From the NCBI GenBank assembly GCA_018240785.1, contig JAFEFC010000039.1, positions 1-64,000 on the forward strand: a stretch of DNA of 64,000 nucleotides. The letters run 5' to 3'. Below are positions 18,707-26,868 of this stretch, piece after piece. A program made the translations under genes and the position numbers. Below the pieces are notes generated by a model. It was not told the DNA's origin, did no database searches, and was given only the letters and a program-made list of their open reading frames with translations. Source of the stretch: Pseudomonadota bacterium. GTDB lineage: Bacteria > Pseudomonadota > Gammaproteobacteria > Burkholderiales > Rhodocyclaceae. The stretch's first letter is position 1, and each line of letters begins with the position of its first letter.

Positions 18707-18732
18707 CCCCAGGAGGGTTTGCCCTCCAGGGG
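18707..18732 (+). promoter_or_regulatory. Stable hairpin upstream of radC
   Basis: A CCCC-A-GGAGGG arm (18707-18717), a TTTG loop and a CCCTCC-A-GGGG arm (18722-18732) form a strong stem with one A-A mismatch. It lies 36 bp before the radC ATG. No T-run follows, so it is not a classical terminator. It could shape the radC leader or protect the 3' end of the upstream transcript. Confidence 0.5.
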
Positions 18733-18768
18733 CAGGCGCCCTCCGATCTCATCCATTGGAGGTTCGCC

Positions 18769-19263
18769 ATGTCTCTCGTCATCGCCGACTCCCGCCCGGA
18801 GTCGCTCACCCTGATCGCCGCCCAGCACGAAGACTGGATCATCCGGCAGGCCATCACCCTGCTGGAGAACCGCGTGTTCAAGGCCGGTCCGGCGCTGGGC
18901 AGTCCCGCCGCCGTGCGCGACTACCTGCGCCTGAAACTGGTCGCGGAGCCGAACGAAATCTTCGCCGTCGTGTTTCTCGACAACCAGCACCAGGTGCTCG
19001 CCTACGAGCCGCTGTTCAAGGGCACGGTCGACCAGACTTCGGTGTATCCGAGGGTGGTGGTCCAGCGTGCGCTGGCGCTCAACGCTTCGGCGCTGATCCT
19101 GGCGCATCAGCATCCCTCGGGGAACACCGAGCCCTCGGCCGCTGATCGTGTGATCACCGAGCGGCTGAAGAGCGCCCTGGCCACCGTCGATGTCCGGGTG
19201 CTGGATCACTTCATCGTCGGCAAGGGCAGCCCCTACTCGTTCGCCGAAGCCGGCTTGTTGTAG
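18769..19263 (+). CDS. radC: RadC family JAB-domain protein
   Basis: The 164-residue protein has the RadC JAB/MPN metal-binding motif: [19 protein letters not shown], the H-x-H-P-S-G ... D pattern, with an upstream Glu in [10 protein letters not shown]. RadC homologues are very common in ICEs and genomic islands. They are not DNA-repair proteins as once thought, and their substrate is unknown. The ATG at 18769 is preceded by GGAGG. It stands alone between a hairpin and a terminator-like stem, as a separate transcription unit between the two mating blocks. Confidence 0.92.
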   Translation: MSLVIADSRPESLTLIAAQHEDWIIRQAITLLENRVFKAGPALGSPAAVRDYLRLKLVAEPNEIFAVVFLDNQHQVLAYEPLFKGTVDQTSVYPRVVVQRALALNASALILAHQHPSGNTEPSAADRVITERLKSALATVDVRVLDHFIVGKGSPYSFAEAGLL

Positions 19264-19268
19264 TCCGC

Positions 19269-19300
19269 AGGCGCCCCTTCCGGGGGCGCCTTGCGTCTTG
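19269..19300 (+). terminator. Terminator-like hairpin after radC
   Basis: A 9-bp perfect stem (19269-19277 with 19283-19291, AGGCGCCCC/GGGGCGCCT) with a 5-base loop begins 5 bases after the radC stop. It is followed by TTGCGTCTTG, which is only moderately T-rich. It is a plausible intrinsic terminator that isolates the following restriction cassette. Confidence 0.6.
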
Positions 19301-19394
19301 CCCCTATCCACACGTTCGCGATGCGCTCTGATGGTCGCGACTTTCGGAAGCTTGGAAGGCTTGTGGGATAGGCGGCTGAACCGGCCTTTACCTG

Positions 19395-19423
19395 TTGAGA
19401 AGCACACCTTTACATGGCAGAAT
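19395..19423 (+). promoter_or_regulatory. Possible sigma-70 promoter for the HTH-methyltransferase-nuclease cassette
   Basis: TTGAGA at 19395-19400 and CAGAAT at 19418-19423 are separated by 17 bases and lie about 30 bp before the ATG at 19454, in an AT-richer patch. The -10 match is weak. Confidence 0.35.
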
Positions 19424-19453
19424 GTGCATATTTTCTAGTTGCCAGCAACGCGA

Positions 19454-19930
19454 ATGTCTGCCGTCACCGCCATCCAGTACACTCAGGACCAGATGCGCAC
19501 GCTAACCGGCGTGTCCGTCGAAACGGTGCGGCATTGGCGCAAGACCGTGCCCTACTTGGCGTCCAAGACCGGGAAGGCTGCCCGATTCACCTTCGCGGAT
19601 CTCCTAGGCTTGGCCGTTACCAATGAGTTGGTCAGCTCGTTGGGAGTGCACATCGCCACCGTCAGCGTCGGCGTTGACGCGCTCTTTCGGTTGCTGGGCA
19701 CGAGTAGCGCATTGGCGCTGAATGGGTCCGTGGCGTTCGTGACGGCCACTTCGGCGACCCTGTGCGATATCGGCCCCGAGGGGATTGGACCGGCGCCGAC
19801 GCAACCGACTCTCGTCATCCCGCTCGATCCGTTGATCATGCGGCTTCAGCAGCACATGCTGCCGATCGTCCCGACGCCGAGCCAGGCAGCGTTGCCGTTT
19901 CCACCCGAAGCTATCCGGAGTAGGGCGTGA
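19454..19930 (+). CDS. MerR-like helix-turn-helix protein, cassette regulator or specificity factor
   Basis: The 158-residue protein opens with a MerR-type winged-helix: YTQDQMRTLTGVSVETVRHWRK, then AARFTFADLLGLAVTNELV, in which the second part resembles the wing and following helix. The rest (about 65-158) has a helical region and a Pro-rich tail with no family I recognise. The frame has an upstream TTG at 19439, but the ATG at 19454 is preferred. Its TGA overlaps the GTG start of the methyltransferase gene, so it is co-expressed with it. It may be a controller protein for the restriction-modification genes. Confidence 0.7.
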   Translation: MSAVTAIQYTQDQMRTLTGVSVETVRHWRKTVPYLASKTGKAARFTFADLLGLAVTNELVSSLGVHIATVSVGVDALFRLLGTSSALALNGSVAFVTATSATLCDIGPEGIGPAPTQPTLVIPLDPLIMRLQQHMLPIVPTPSQAALPFPPEAIRSRA

Positions 19931-22890
19931 ACACTGCCACGCTGGAACAGGTGCTCGCCGCAACCGGCTACCTGCCGGACGGGCAACCCGCGCCCGGTCT
20001 TCGGTTGGGGGCCGAGGCGCAGTCCTCGCGCCACGGCCGCGTTTTTGTTCCGGACGCATTGTGGCGCAGCGCGTCGTCGTTGACCGTCTACTTCAAGTTT
20101 GAGCAAAGCGCGCCTGCAGACGATCTGGTCAGCCAGTGGCGACGAGAGGTCTGGAACGAGGGGTTCGCGCCGTTGCTGTGGGTGATCTCGCCGCAGCGTA
20201 TCGACCTGTACAACGGTTTCGGCACACCCGCGAAAGAAGGCGATGCCCAGAGACATTTGATTCGGCGTTTCGAGAACATCGAAGGTTCGCTTCATGAACT
20301 GGACGAGTTGGCCGGCCGACTGGCGATCGAGACGGGCCAATTCTGGGCCCAGGTGCCGGCCATCGATCGCAAGACCAGCGTCGATCAGAAGCTCCTGTCT
20401 GACCTTGGATGTCTCGAACGCGATTTGGTCGCAGGCAATCTCGCGCGCGATGCGGCGCAGGCCTTGATTGGGCGCGTGATCTTCACCCAGTACCTGATTG
20501 ACCGCGAGATCGTCAGTGCGGCGCGGTTGAAGCGGGTATGCGGCCGCACGGCGTTGCCGGCGATCCTGCGCGACCGGCCAGCGACCAGCAAGCTGTTCGC
20601 ATGGCTGGCCCAGACCTTCAACGGCGATATGTTTCCGCCCTCGTCGGTGAAAACGACACCAGCAGCTCACCATTTGACGCGGGTTGCGGAGTTCCTGGAG
20701 GCTGTCGATCCTGAAAGCGGGCAACTCAGCTTCTTCCCGTACCAGTTCGACGTGATTCCGGTCGAGCTCATCAGCTCGATCTACGAGCAGTTTGCACATG
20801 CTGAGCCGCAGACTGGAGGAAAGCGCACAGAAGCGTTGCGAAACGGCGTGCACTACACGCGACTGTCCGTCGTCTCGCTGGTCCTCGATGAGGTCATGGA
20901 TGGTCTATCTGGACGGGAGTCGGTGCTGGATTTGACGTGCGGCTCCGGTGTCTTCCTGGTCGAAGCGCTGCGGCGCTTGGTTCATCTTCGCTCGCAAGGT
21001 CAGCCGCCCACGAGGGAGCTGATCCGCTCGACGCTCTACGGGCAGGTGTATGGCGTAGACATTAGCGAAGCCGCGATTCGCGTCGCTGCGTTCAGCCTGT
21101 ACCTGGCTGCGCTTGAGCTGGACCCTGACCCGCAACCACCGCAGTCCCTGAAGTTCCAGCCATTGATCGGCAGGACATTGCTCGTCGGTGACGCTCGTAC
21201 TGTCGAACGTGATGGAGATGGCAAGGCCGTGCTGGCGACGCCGACAGGGCTGAAGCAGTTCGACCTTATCGTGGGCAATCCCCCTTGGAGCTTTAGGGGG
21301 CAGACAGGAACCGAAGCGCGGCGCAAGACCAGGGTTGCGGGCGTACCTGCGCAACCGCGCGGTGAAGGCTTGGATTTCGTGTTGCGAGCGGCGGAGTTCT
21401 CACATGAGAAGACCCGTTTCGGCATCATTCTTAGCGCGATGCCGTTCTTCAGCCGCAGCGGCACCGGCATGGCAGCAGCTCAGCATGTGATGCGAGCCGT
21501 GGCTCCGATCACCTTGGTAAATCTGTCCAATTTGTGCAGTTGGCTCTTCGCGACAGCGGCCATGCCCGCAGTGGTTCTCTTTGCCCGTCATCGACCGAAG
21601 CAGCGAACGGATCAGGTCACGGTCGTTCAGATCCCGTGGACGCCCAGCGGTGCAAGGACTCATTCGTTCGAGGTGGCGCCGAGTGACGTCATCACTTTGA
21701 CACTCGACGAAATCCAAGAACAGCCGTTGAAGCTCAAGGCAGCAGCCGTTGGCCGGCGCCGTGACCTCCTATTGCTGGATGACTTGACTTCGGCCCACAG
21801 AAATCTGGGCGAGCAACTCTCATTACTCGACACTACCTTCCAGGTTGGATTGATTCGCGGGGCCCCAGAGAATCAGACGCGCGATGCTCGCCCGCTAAAA
21901 GGATTGGATGTACTGCAAGTCAAAGACATGCAGCACTTCAACATTCCCGATGATTTGCCGACTTTCAGCCAATCGAAGGCACAATGGCCACGATCGCGGG
22001 AGATATATCAAGCCCCGCTTCTCATCGTGAAGGAAATGCTTCTGGGGAGTCCACGCGTCTTGGCGGCCGTCTCCGAGCGGGATCTCGTCTTCACGAACTC
22101 ATACTTCGCAGTGTCTATTCCGAGAGGGCACACGCGGACGGCACATTTGCTTGCCACCGTGTTGAGTTCTGCTTTTGCGACATGGTTCTTCTATCTGACC
22201 GCTGCAGAGTTTGGAATCTACAAGAGGAAGCTGCTGGCTCGCGACCTCAGCTTCCTACCGGTGCCTAATTTCACGAGCGCAGTGAAATCTGAGGCTGGCC
22301 AGCGCCTGCTGCAGATTGAGAAGAATCTGCGCGCCAACGGCACCGACGAGAGGGGATGGGCTGAACTGGACGAAGCTGTCTTCGATCTGTACGAACTGAA
22401 CGATGCCGACCGAACTGTCATTCGAGACGGCCTCCTTCGCGCCGGGTGGCAATGGGAAACCGGCCGCGAATCATCCGTGGAGCCATCGGACAGTCGTACT
22501 GAGGTCACGGCGTATGCCAAGACGTTCCTGTCCGTTATCGAGGATTGGCTTTCCGTTCGCAATAAGCGGCACATGCGCGCCGAAGTGCTCGACTTGCCAA
22601 GCAGTTCGGCCTTGCGCGTCGTGCGCTTTGTCTTGGAAGAAGGGCCGGGTAATGCGAGCGTGAGCGTCGTGGCACCACAAGGCGAATTGGGTGAAGTACT
22701 GGCACGTATCGGCAGGCGCCTGAAAGTCAAGATTGCGACCGCGCTCAGTGCAGAGCGGGAATTGCGAGTACACGGACGCAACGAAGTCGTGATCATCAAG
22801 CCAGCAGCGCGGCGCTACTGGATGGGCATAGCGGCACTGGAAGATGCCGATGCAGTGGTCGCGGAGAGCTTTTCAGGGGGCAAAGTTTGA
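19927..22890 (+). CDS. Large N6-adenine DNA methyltransferase (Eco57I/PglX-like)
   Basis: The 987-residue protein has a gamma-type adenine methyltransferase core: GVHYT near 307, motif I DLTCGSGVFLVEA near 336, and the catalytic NPPW near 452. After the core comes a TaqI/Eco57I-type target-recognition region (about 620-780). The N-terminal 300 residues and the last 180 have no clear nuclease motif. It probably methylates adenine for self-recognition, with the separate downstream protein as nuclease. It starts at GTG 19927 inside the preceding stop codon and ends overlapping the next start. Base composition is visibly lower in GC than the flanking mating genes, a sign of separate origin. Confidence 0.85.
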   Translation: MNTATLEQVLAATGYLPDGQPAPGLRLGAEAQSSRHGRVFVPDALWRSASSLTVYFKFEQSAPADDLVSQWRREVWNEGFAPLLWVISPQRIDLYNGFGTPAKEGDAQRHLIRRFENIEGSLHELDELAGRLAIETGQFWAQVPAIDRKTSVDQKLLSDLGCLERDLVAGNLARDAAQALIGRVIFTQYLIDREIVSAARLKRVCGRTALPAILRDRPATSKLFAWLAQTFNGDMFPPSSVKTTPAAHHLTRVAEFLEAVDPESGQLSFFPYQFDVIPVELISSIYEQFAHAEPQTGGKRTEALRNGVHYTRLSVVSLVLDEVMDGLSGRESVLDLTCGSGVFLVEALRRLVHLRSQGQPPTRELIRSTLYGQVYGVDISEAAIRVAAFSLYLAALELDPDPQPPQSLKFQPLIGRTLLVGDARTVERDGDGKAVLATPTGLKQFDLIVGNPPWSFRGQTGTEARRKTRVAGVPAQPRGEGLDFVLRAAEFSHEKTRFGIILSAMPFFSRSGTGMAAAQHVMRAVAPITLVNLSNLCSWLFATAAMPAVVLFARHRPKQRTDQVTVVQIPWTPSGARTHSFEVAPSDVITLTLDEIQEQPLKLKAAAVGRRRDLLLLDDLTSAHRNLGEQLSLLDTTFQVGLIRGAPENQTRDARPLKGLDVLQVKDMQHFNIPDDLPTFSQSKAQWPRSREIYQAPLLIVKEMLLGSPRVLAAVSERDLVFTNSYFAVSIPRGHTRTAHLLATVLSSAFATWFFYLTAAEFGIYKRKLLARDLSFLPVPNFTSAVKSEAGQRLLQIEKNLRANGTDERGWAELDEAVFDLYELNDADRTVIRDGLLRAGWQWETGRESSVEPSDSRTEVTAYAKTFLSVIEDWLSVRNKRHMRAEVLDLPSSSALRVVRFVLEEGPGNASVSVVAPQGELGEVLARIGRRLKVKIATALSAERELRVHGRNEVVIIKPAARRYWMGIAALEDADAVVAESFSGGKV

Positions 22891-23558
22891 GGATCCCCTA
22901 TGAGGCACCTCCTGCACTGGGCAGAGAGTTCATTGAACTTGAGCCCGAGGTTGTGGCGGTCATTCTGCTGACACTGGCCGCAGGTTGGCAGCGAGCATGC
23001 GCAGCCGAGGACGTGAATGCCAACGCTGGAGAGGTAATCATGACCGAGCGCCTGCGGGACGGGATGCGCATTGCGCTGAAGAACTCCCCGTGGAAGCAGA
23101 TCATGGTGCTGCCTGGCACGGAATCGCGATCCAAAAGCAACGTGATGCTGCCAGACGGACGTACCGACATCCCGCTGGCGTTCGTCGAAATTTTCTTGCG
23201 CACGCAGGAGCATGATCCGCACGCGATCATCGAATGCAAACGAATCGCCGGGTCGGACACTCACTTGTGTCGAGAGTACGTCGTCGAGGGCATGGATCGA
23301 TTCATCCAGGAGAAGTACGGCGAGAACCATGCTATCGGCTTCATGGTGGGGTACGTTCTTGCCGGCGCTCCTTCGGAATCCGCGGATGGCGTCAACGCTT
23401 ACTTGAGAAGAGTTTCGCGCTCGGTAGATCGCCTCGCCCCGAGCGACATCAGTGACGGGACTTGGCAGAGCCTACATGCACGCTCCAAGCCGTCGATGCC
23501 GATTCGCTTACAGCATGCGTTTCTTGGGTTCGCGGGCACCTCAGCGTCCCGCACCTGA
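22887..23558 (+). CDS. Putative PD-(D/E)XK nuclease of the methyltransferase cassette
   Basis: The 223-residue protein matches no family I can name, but a PD-(D/E)XK-like signature is visible: Asp94 in PDGRTDIPLAF, then Glu116-Cys-Lys118 in HAIIECKRIAG, about 22 residues later, as in restriction nucleases. The start is an unusual TTG at 22887 overlapping the methyltransferase TGA; an in-frame ATG at 23040 (residue 52) would still keep the motif. Translational coupling to a methyltransferase suggests it is the cutting partner. The nuclease function is inferred from the motif only. Confidence 0.6.
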   Translation: MRIPYEAPPALGREFIELEPEVVAVILLTLAAGWQRACAAEDVNANAGEVIMTERLRDGMRIALKNSPWKQIMVLPGTESRSKSNVMLPDGRTDIPLAFVEIFLRTQEHDPHAIIECKRIAGSDTHLCREYVVEGMDRFIQEKYGENHAIGFMVGYVLAGAPSESADGVNAYLRRVSRSVDRLAPSDISDGTWQSLHARSKPSMPIRLQHAFLGFAGTSASRT

Positions 23559-23609
23559 TCTCCGCCTCCGACAGGAGGCAATCACAACGCTCACAACGGC
23601 ATAGGGTAT

Positions 23610-23640
23610 GAAACCGGCAGGGGCCGGATGCGGTTTCTTT
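23610..23640 (+). terminator. Intrinsic terminator after the methyltransferase-nuclease cassette
   Basis: GAAACCG (23610-23616) pairs with CGGTTTC (23631-23637). The interior GGCAGGGGCC can extend the stem, and the hairpin runs into TTT. It lies 52 bp after the cassette's last stop and 62 bp before the next mating gene, so it delimits the insert. Confidence 0.65.
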
Positions 23641-23701
23641 GTCGCGCTAGATCGGCACTTGAAGTCGACTGTGACTTTGATCGACTCCAAGGACGCCCGA
23701 T

Positions 23702-24145
23702 ATGCCGGCCCCCGTCTTCAAGGCTTCGCCCCGGCTGCCGACCATCAGCATTGCGCCCGGACTGTGGGCAGTGCTGTTCATGTTTACCCAGACTGCAGCA
23801 GCCGACGTGCTCGTCGTCACCGACAGCCGTCATCCGGTGCAGGCTCCAGCCGGCGTGCGGATCATCGAGCTGGACCAGGCCACGCGCATCGAGGTCGAAC
23901 TCGCCGCGCACCTACCGGCCGACCCGCAACAGGCTGCAGCCCTGGTGCGGCAGCGGTTGCATGACGGCGGCGAGGCCCTTCAACGCCGCATCGGCCACGC
24001 CTACCAAGGTGTCGCGGATGCCTGGGGACTGGGCATCGCCAAGATTCCCGCCGTGGTGGTCGATCGACGCTACGTGGTCTACGGCGAGCCCGACGTGCCC
24101 CGCGCCGTCGCGCGCATCAACGCCTACCGGAGCACGCAGCCATGA
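23702..24145 (+). CDS. TIGR03757 family ICE protein (TrbC/TraW-like)
   Basis: The 147-residue protein has a hydrophobic N-terminal signal (about 17-34, ending TAAADV). The mature domain ends in KIPAVVVDRRYVVYGEPDV, the hallmark of TIGR03757, where a thioredoxin-like strand precedes the C-terminus. By analogy with F-type systems it is a periplasmic pilus-assembly factor. Its stop overlaps the TIGR03756 start. It opens the second mating block, directly after the restriction cassette. Confidence 0.9.
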   Translation: MPAPVFKASPRLPTISIAPGLWAVLFMFTQTAAADVLVVTDSRHPVQAPAGVRIIELDQATRIEVELAAHLPADPQQAAALVRQRLHDGGEALQRRIGHAYQGVADAWGLGIAKIPAVVVDRRYVVYGEPDVPRAVARINAYRSTQP

Positions 24146-25086
24146 GCCTCCTGCTGGCATCCCGGCGCCTGCGCGCCACCGTCGCCTCGCTGCTGCTGAG
24201 CACGGCCACGTCGACGTTCGCCCTGGACACCGCCACCATCGTCTCGTCGGCGCTGTCCCCCGACTGCCTCGAATACCGCGTGGTCGGTATCTGCTACTGG
24301 CTGTACTGCACGCCCTTCGGCTGCTCGGTTCGCACTTCCGTCAAGGTGCGCCACTACGTCCCCGATGCGGTGGTGTCGAGCTACTCGAACACTGGCGAAA
24401 ACCCGTGGCTGGAGGTCAGGGCGATGAGCATACCCAACCCGACCGCCAAGGCTGGCGGTGACGGCACGACCAATCACGACAACGAGAACAACCTCGCCAA
24501 GTTCAAGAACGCCGATGTCATCGGCCATCCGGCCGGGCTGGTGTTCAGCCAGTTCGCCAGCGCCTCCGGCTACACCTGCGAAGGCGCTGGCACGGCCTTC
24601 ATGCCGTATCTGCTGAGCACGCTCGACACGATCGCCTGGCGCTACAACATCCCGGAAGCGTTCTACCCCGAAGCGCTCATCCCCGGCCGGCGCGAAATCG
24701 GTACGCGCACCGGCCTGAACCTCTGGGGCAACGTGTATCCCCGCGGTGGCTTCCTGCACCAGACCGACGACCACAAGAGCGGCGCCGTGGTCGCGCAGCG
24801 CGCGGGCGACATCGTGACGCGCCGCAACCAGATTCACGTGTATCAGCCCCTGCTGGCCAACGCCCGCGACGGCTACTGGCCGGCCGGCGCGCTGATGGAG
24901 ACCGACGCCTCGACGGGCAAGTGGCAGGAGCTGACGCCCACGCTCTCGAACAGTTGCGTGGTCTTCCCGCACAGCCGCACCCGCGTGCAGGCCCAGCAGG
25001 GCGACTACGCCTGGGCCTTGTGGCGGCCGTACTCCTGCTGCCGGCGCCGTGGCCAGGTCTTCCTCGGCAGCGTCGATTTCATGTGA
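24142..25086 (+). CDS. TIGR03756 family ICE protein (TraU-like)
   Basis: The 314-residue protein has a signal peptide (ending STFALD near residue 30) and a Cys-rich mature part. CLEYRVVGICYWLYCTPFGC near 38-57 and a C-terminal CCRRRGQVF place it with TraU-type periplasmic mating proteins (TIGR03756). The many cysteines explain why the operon carries its own DsbA/G-like gene. It overlaps TIGR03757 by 4 bp and is followed by TIGR03755 after 10 bp. Confidence 0.9.
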   Translation: MSLLLASRRLRATVASLLLSTATSTFALDTATIVSSALSPDCLEYRVVGICYWLYCTPFGCSVRTSVKVRHYVPDAVVSSYSNTGENPWLEVRAMSIPNPTAKAGGDGTTNHDNENNLAKFKNADVIGHPAGLVFSQFASASGYTCEGAGTAFMPYLLSTLDTIAWRYNIPEAFYPEALIPGRREIGTRTGLNLWGNVYPRGGFLHQTDDHKSGAVVAQRAGDIVTRRNQIHVYQPLLANARDGYWPAGALMETDASTGKWQELTPTLSNSCVVFPHSRTRVQAQQGDYAWALWRPYSCCRRRGQVFLGSVDFM

Positions 25087-25096
25087 GGAACCCACG

Positions 25097-26503
25097 ATGA
25101 ACGCCTCCCTCTCTGACTTCCTCCGCCGCGCGAAATCGCCCCTGGGGGCCACGCTGCTCGTGGCGGCCATCACGCTGGTCGTCGGCGTCGCCTGGGGGCA
25201 GACGCGCATCGATCCCAATGGCGTGAACGTCAGCGGCAGCGTGATCGGCGACGACGTGCTCTACAGCATCGGCGGCGGCCGGGCCGTGTCGATGGGTGGT
25301 GCCGGCAACATGCAGAGCATCGGCGTCGGCGTCGGCTGGAACAGCAACCTGATCTGCGGCGACATGAGCATCACCACGACGCTGCAGAACCAGCTCAACG
25401 GCATCACCAACGGCTTCCAAACGATCATGAGCAACGTGATCCAGAACGCCACCAGCGCCGTGGCCTCGCTGCCGGCCCTGATCATCCAGCGCGCCGACCC
25501 GGGCCTGTACAACCTGCTCACCAACGGCATCCTGCAGGCGCGCCTGGATTTCGACCGCTCGAAGATGACCTGCCGCGCCATCGCCAATCGTATGGCGGAC
25601 ATGGCCGGCGGCCAGGCCGGCTGGGACCAGCTCGCCGAAGGGATGGCGCTGCGGGATGCGGTCAGCAGCACCGATGCCGTCTCCGCCATCGAGCAGGCCG
25701 AGTCCAACAAAGGGAACAACGGCGTGCCCTGGGTCGGCGGCGGCAACGCGGGCGGCTCCGGCCAGAGTTCGATCAAGGTGGTCGGCGACGTGACGCGCGC
25801 GGGCTACAACCTGCTCAACGGGCGCAGCGCCACCGATACCTCGTCGATCGCGCGCAGCGCCTGCGGCAACCGCCTGACCTGCCAGACCTGGTCGTCGCCT
25901 GGCGCGGCCGCGGCCTTTGCGAACCGCGTGCTGGGCGAACGCGAGCAACGCACCTGCGAAAACTGCACGAAGACCCAGACCACGCCTGGCGTCGGGCTCA
26001 CGCCAGTGATCCAGGAAGAGTACGAGACCAAGCTGCAGGTGTTGCAGGAACTGGTGACGGGCGCCCGGCCGACGACACTGGCCAATCTCGACGCGGCCGG
26101 CAGCAGCTCGCTGCCGATCACCCGCGGCGTGATCGAGGCCCTGCGTGACGAGCCCGACCAGGACGTGCTGGGCCGGCGCCTCGCGTCCGAGGCTGCGCTG
26201 TCCAGCGTGCTGGAGAAGGCCTTGCTGCTGCAACGCACGTTGCTGACCGGCAAGAAGGAGCCGAACGTCGCCGCCAACGAGCTCGCCGTGCAGGCGGTGG
26301 ACCAGGAGAACAGCGCGCTGGAGCAGGAGATCAACAACCTCAAGACCGAGCTGGAGCTGCGCCGCACGCTGGCCGGCAACTCGGCGATGGCGATCATCCA
26401 GCGCCACAGTACCCGCGCTGCCGGCTCGCGCGGCGTCTTCGAGGGCGACACCACGCGCGACCGTCTGCGGGAAGTCCAGAAGCCGCGGAGCGGTACGCCA
26501 TGA
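25097..26503 (+). CDS. TIGR03755 family ICE protein (TraH-like)
   Basis: The 468-residue protein has an N-terminal signal or anchor (about 17-34, ending VAWGQTRID) and a helical mature region including paired cysteines (CGDMS, CRAIAN, CGNRLTCQTW, CENC). The C-terminal third is Glu/Leu-rich and coiled-coil-like. Size and position fit TIGR03755 (PFL_4711), the TraH counterpart of the outer assembly complex. The ATG at 25097 has GAGGAA upstream, though the frame is open earlier. It overlaps the next small gene by 4 bp. Confidence 0.9.
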   Translation: MNASLSDFLRRAKSPLGATLLVAAITLVVGVAWGQTRIDPNGVNVSGSVIGDDVLYSIGGGRAVSMGGAGNMQSIGVGVGWNSNLICGDMSITTTLQNQLNGITNGFQTIMSNVIQNATSAVASLPALIIQRADPGLYNLLTNGILQARLDFDRSKMTCRAIANRMADMAGGQAGWDQLAEGMALRDAVSSTDAVSAIEQAESNKGNNGVPWVGGGNAGGSGQSSIKVVGDVTRAGYNLLNGRSATDTSSIARSACGNRLTCQTWSSPGAAAAFANRVLGEREQRTCENCTKTQTTPGVGLTPVIQEEYETKLQVLQELVTGARPTTLANLDAAGSSSLPITRGVIEALRDEPDQDVLGRRLASEAALSSVLEKALLLQRTLLTGKKEPNVAANELAVQAVDQENSALEQEINNLKTELELRRTLAGNSAMAIIQRHSTRAAGSRGVFEGDTTRDRLREVQKPRSGTP

Positions 26504-26853
26504 GCCGGCTCGCCTGGCTGCGGCTGCCATGGCTGTTCAACCGCCGCGTCGGCGTGGCGCTGCTGTGGACCTTGCTGGTGGTCGCCGCCGCGGTGGCGGT
26601 GAACATCGCCGGCATCCACGTGGTCGGCGGCGTCGAGGGCTGGCAGCACTGGCTGCAGGCGCACGCCGGCCACTTCTTAGTGTGGCGTCTGTGCCTCTAC
26701 GGAGCGACGGCTTACGGCTGGTGGTGGATGCGTCGGCGCCTGTTGCGGCGGGAGCCGTCCCGCGAGACGCATCAGCGCCTGCTGCGCACGGAGATCGCGG
26801 CCGTCATCGCCGTGGTCGCGCTGGAAGCCAGCCAGCTGCTGCGGCACGGCTGA
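26500..26853 (+). CDS. Small ICE membrane protein between TIGR03755 and TraG-N genes
   Basis: The 117-residue protein has three hydrophobic stretches (about 17-38, 58-72 and 95-112) separated by Arg-rich loops. A gene of this size regularly lies between the TraH-like and TraG-N genes in these ICEs. No motif beyond the membrane helices is visible. It is translationally coupled to TIGR03755 by an ATGA overlap and probably contributes to the inner-membrane part of the mating apparatus. Confidence 0.75.
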   Translation: MSRLAWLRLPWLFNRRVGVALLWTLLVVAAAVAVNIAGIHVVGGVEGWQHWLQAHAGHFLVWRLCLYGATAYGWWWMRRRLLRREPSRETHQRLLRTEIAAVIAVVALEASQLLRHG

Positions 26854-26868
26854 GACCGGGAGGCAGGC

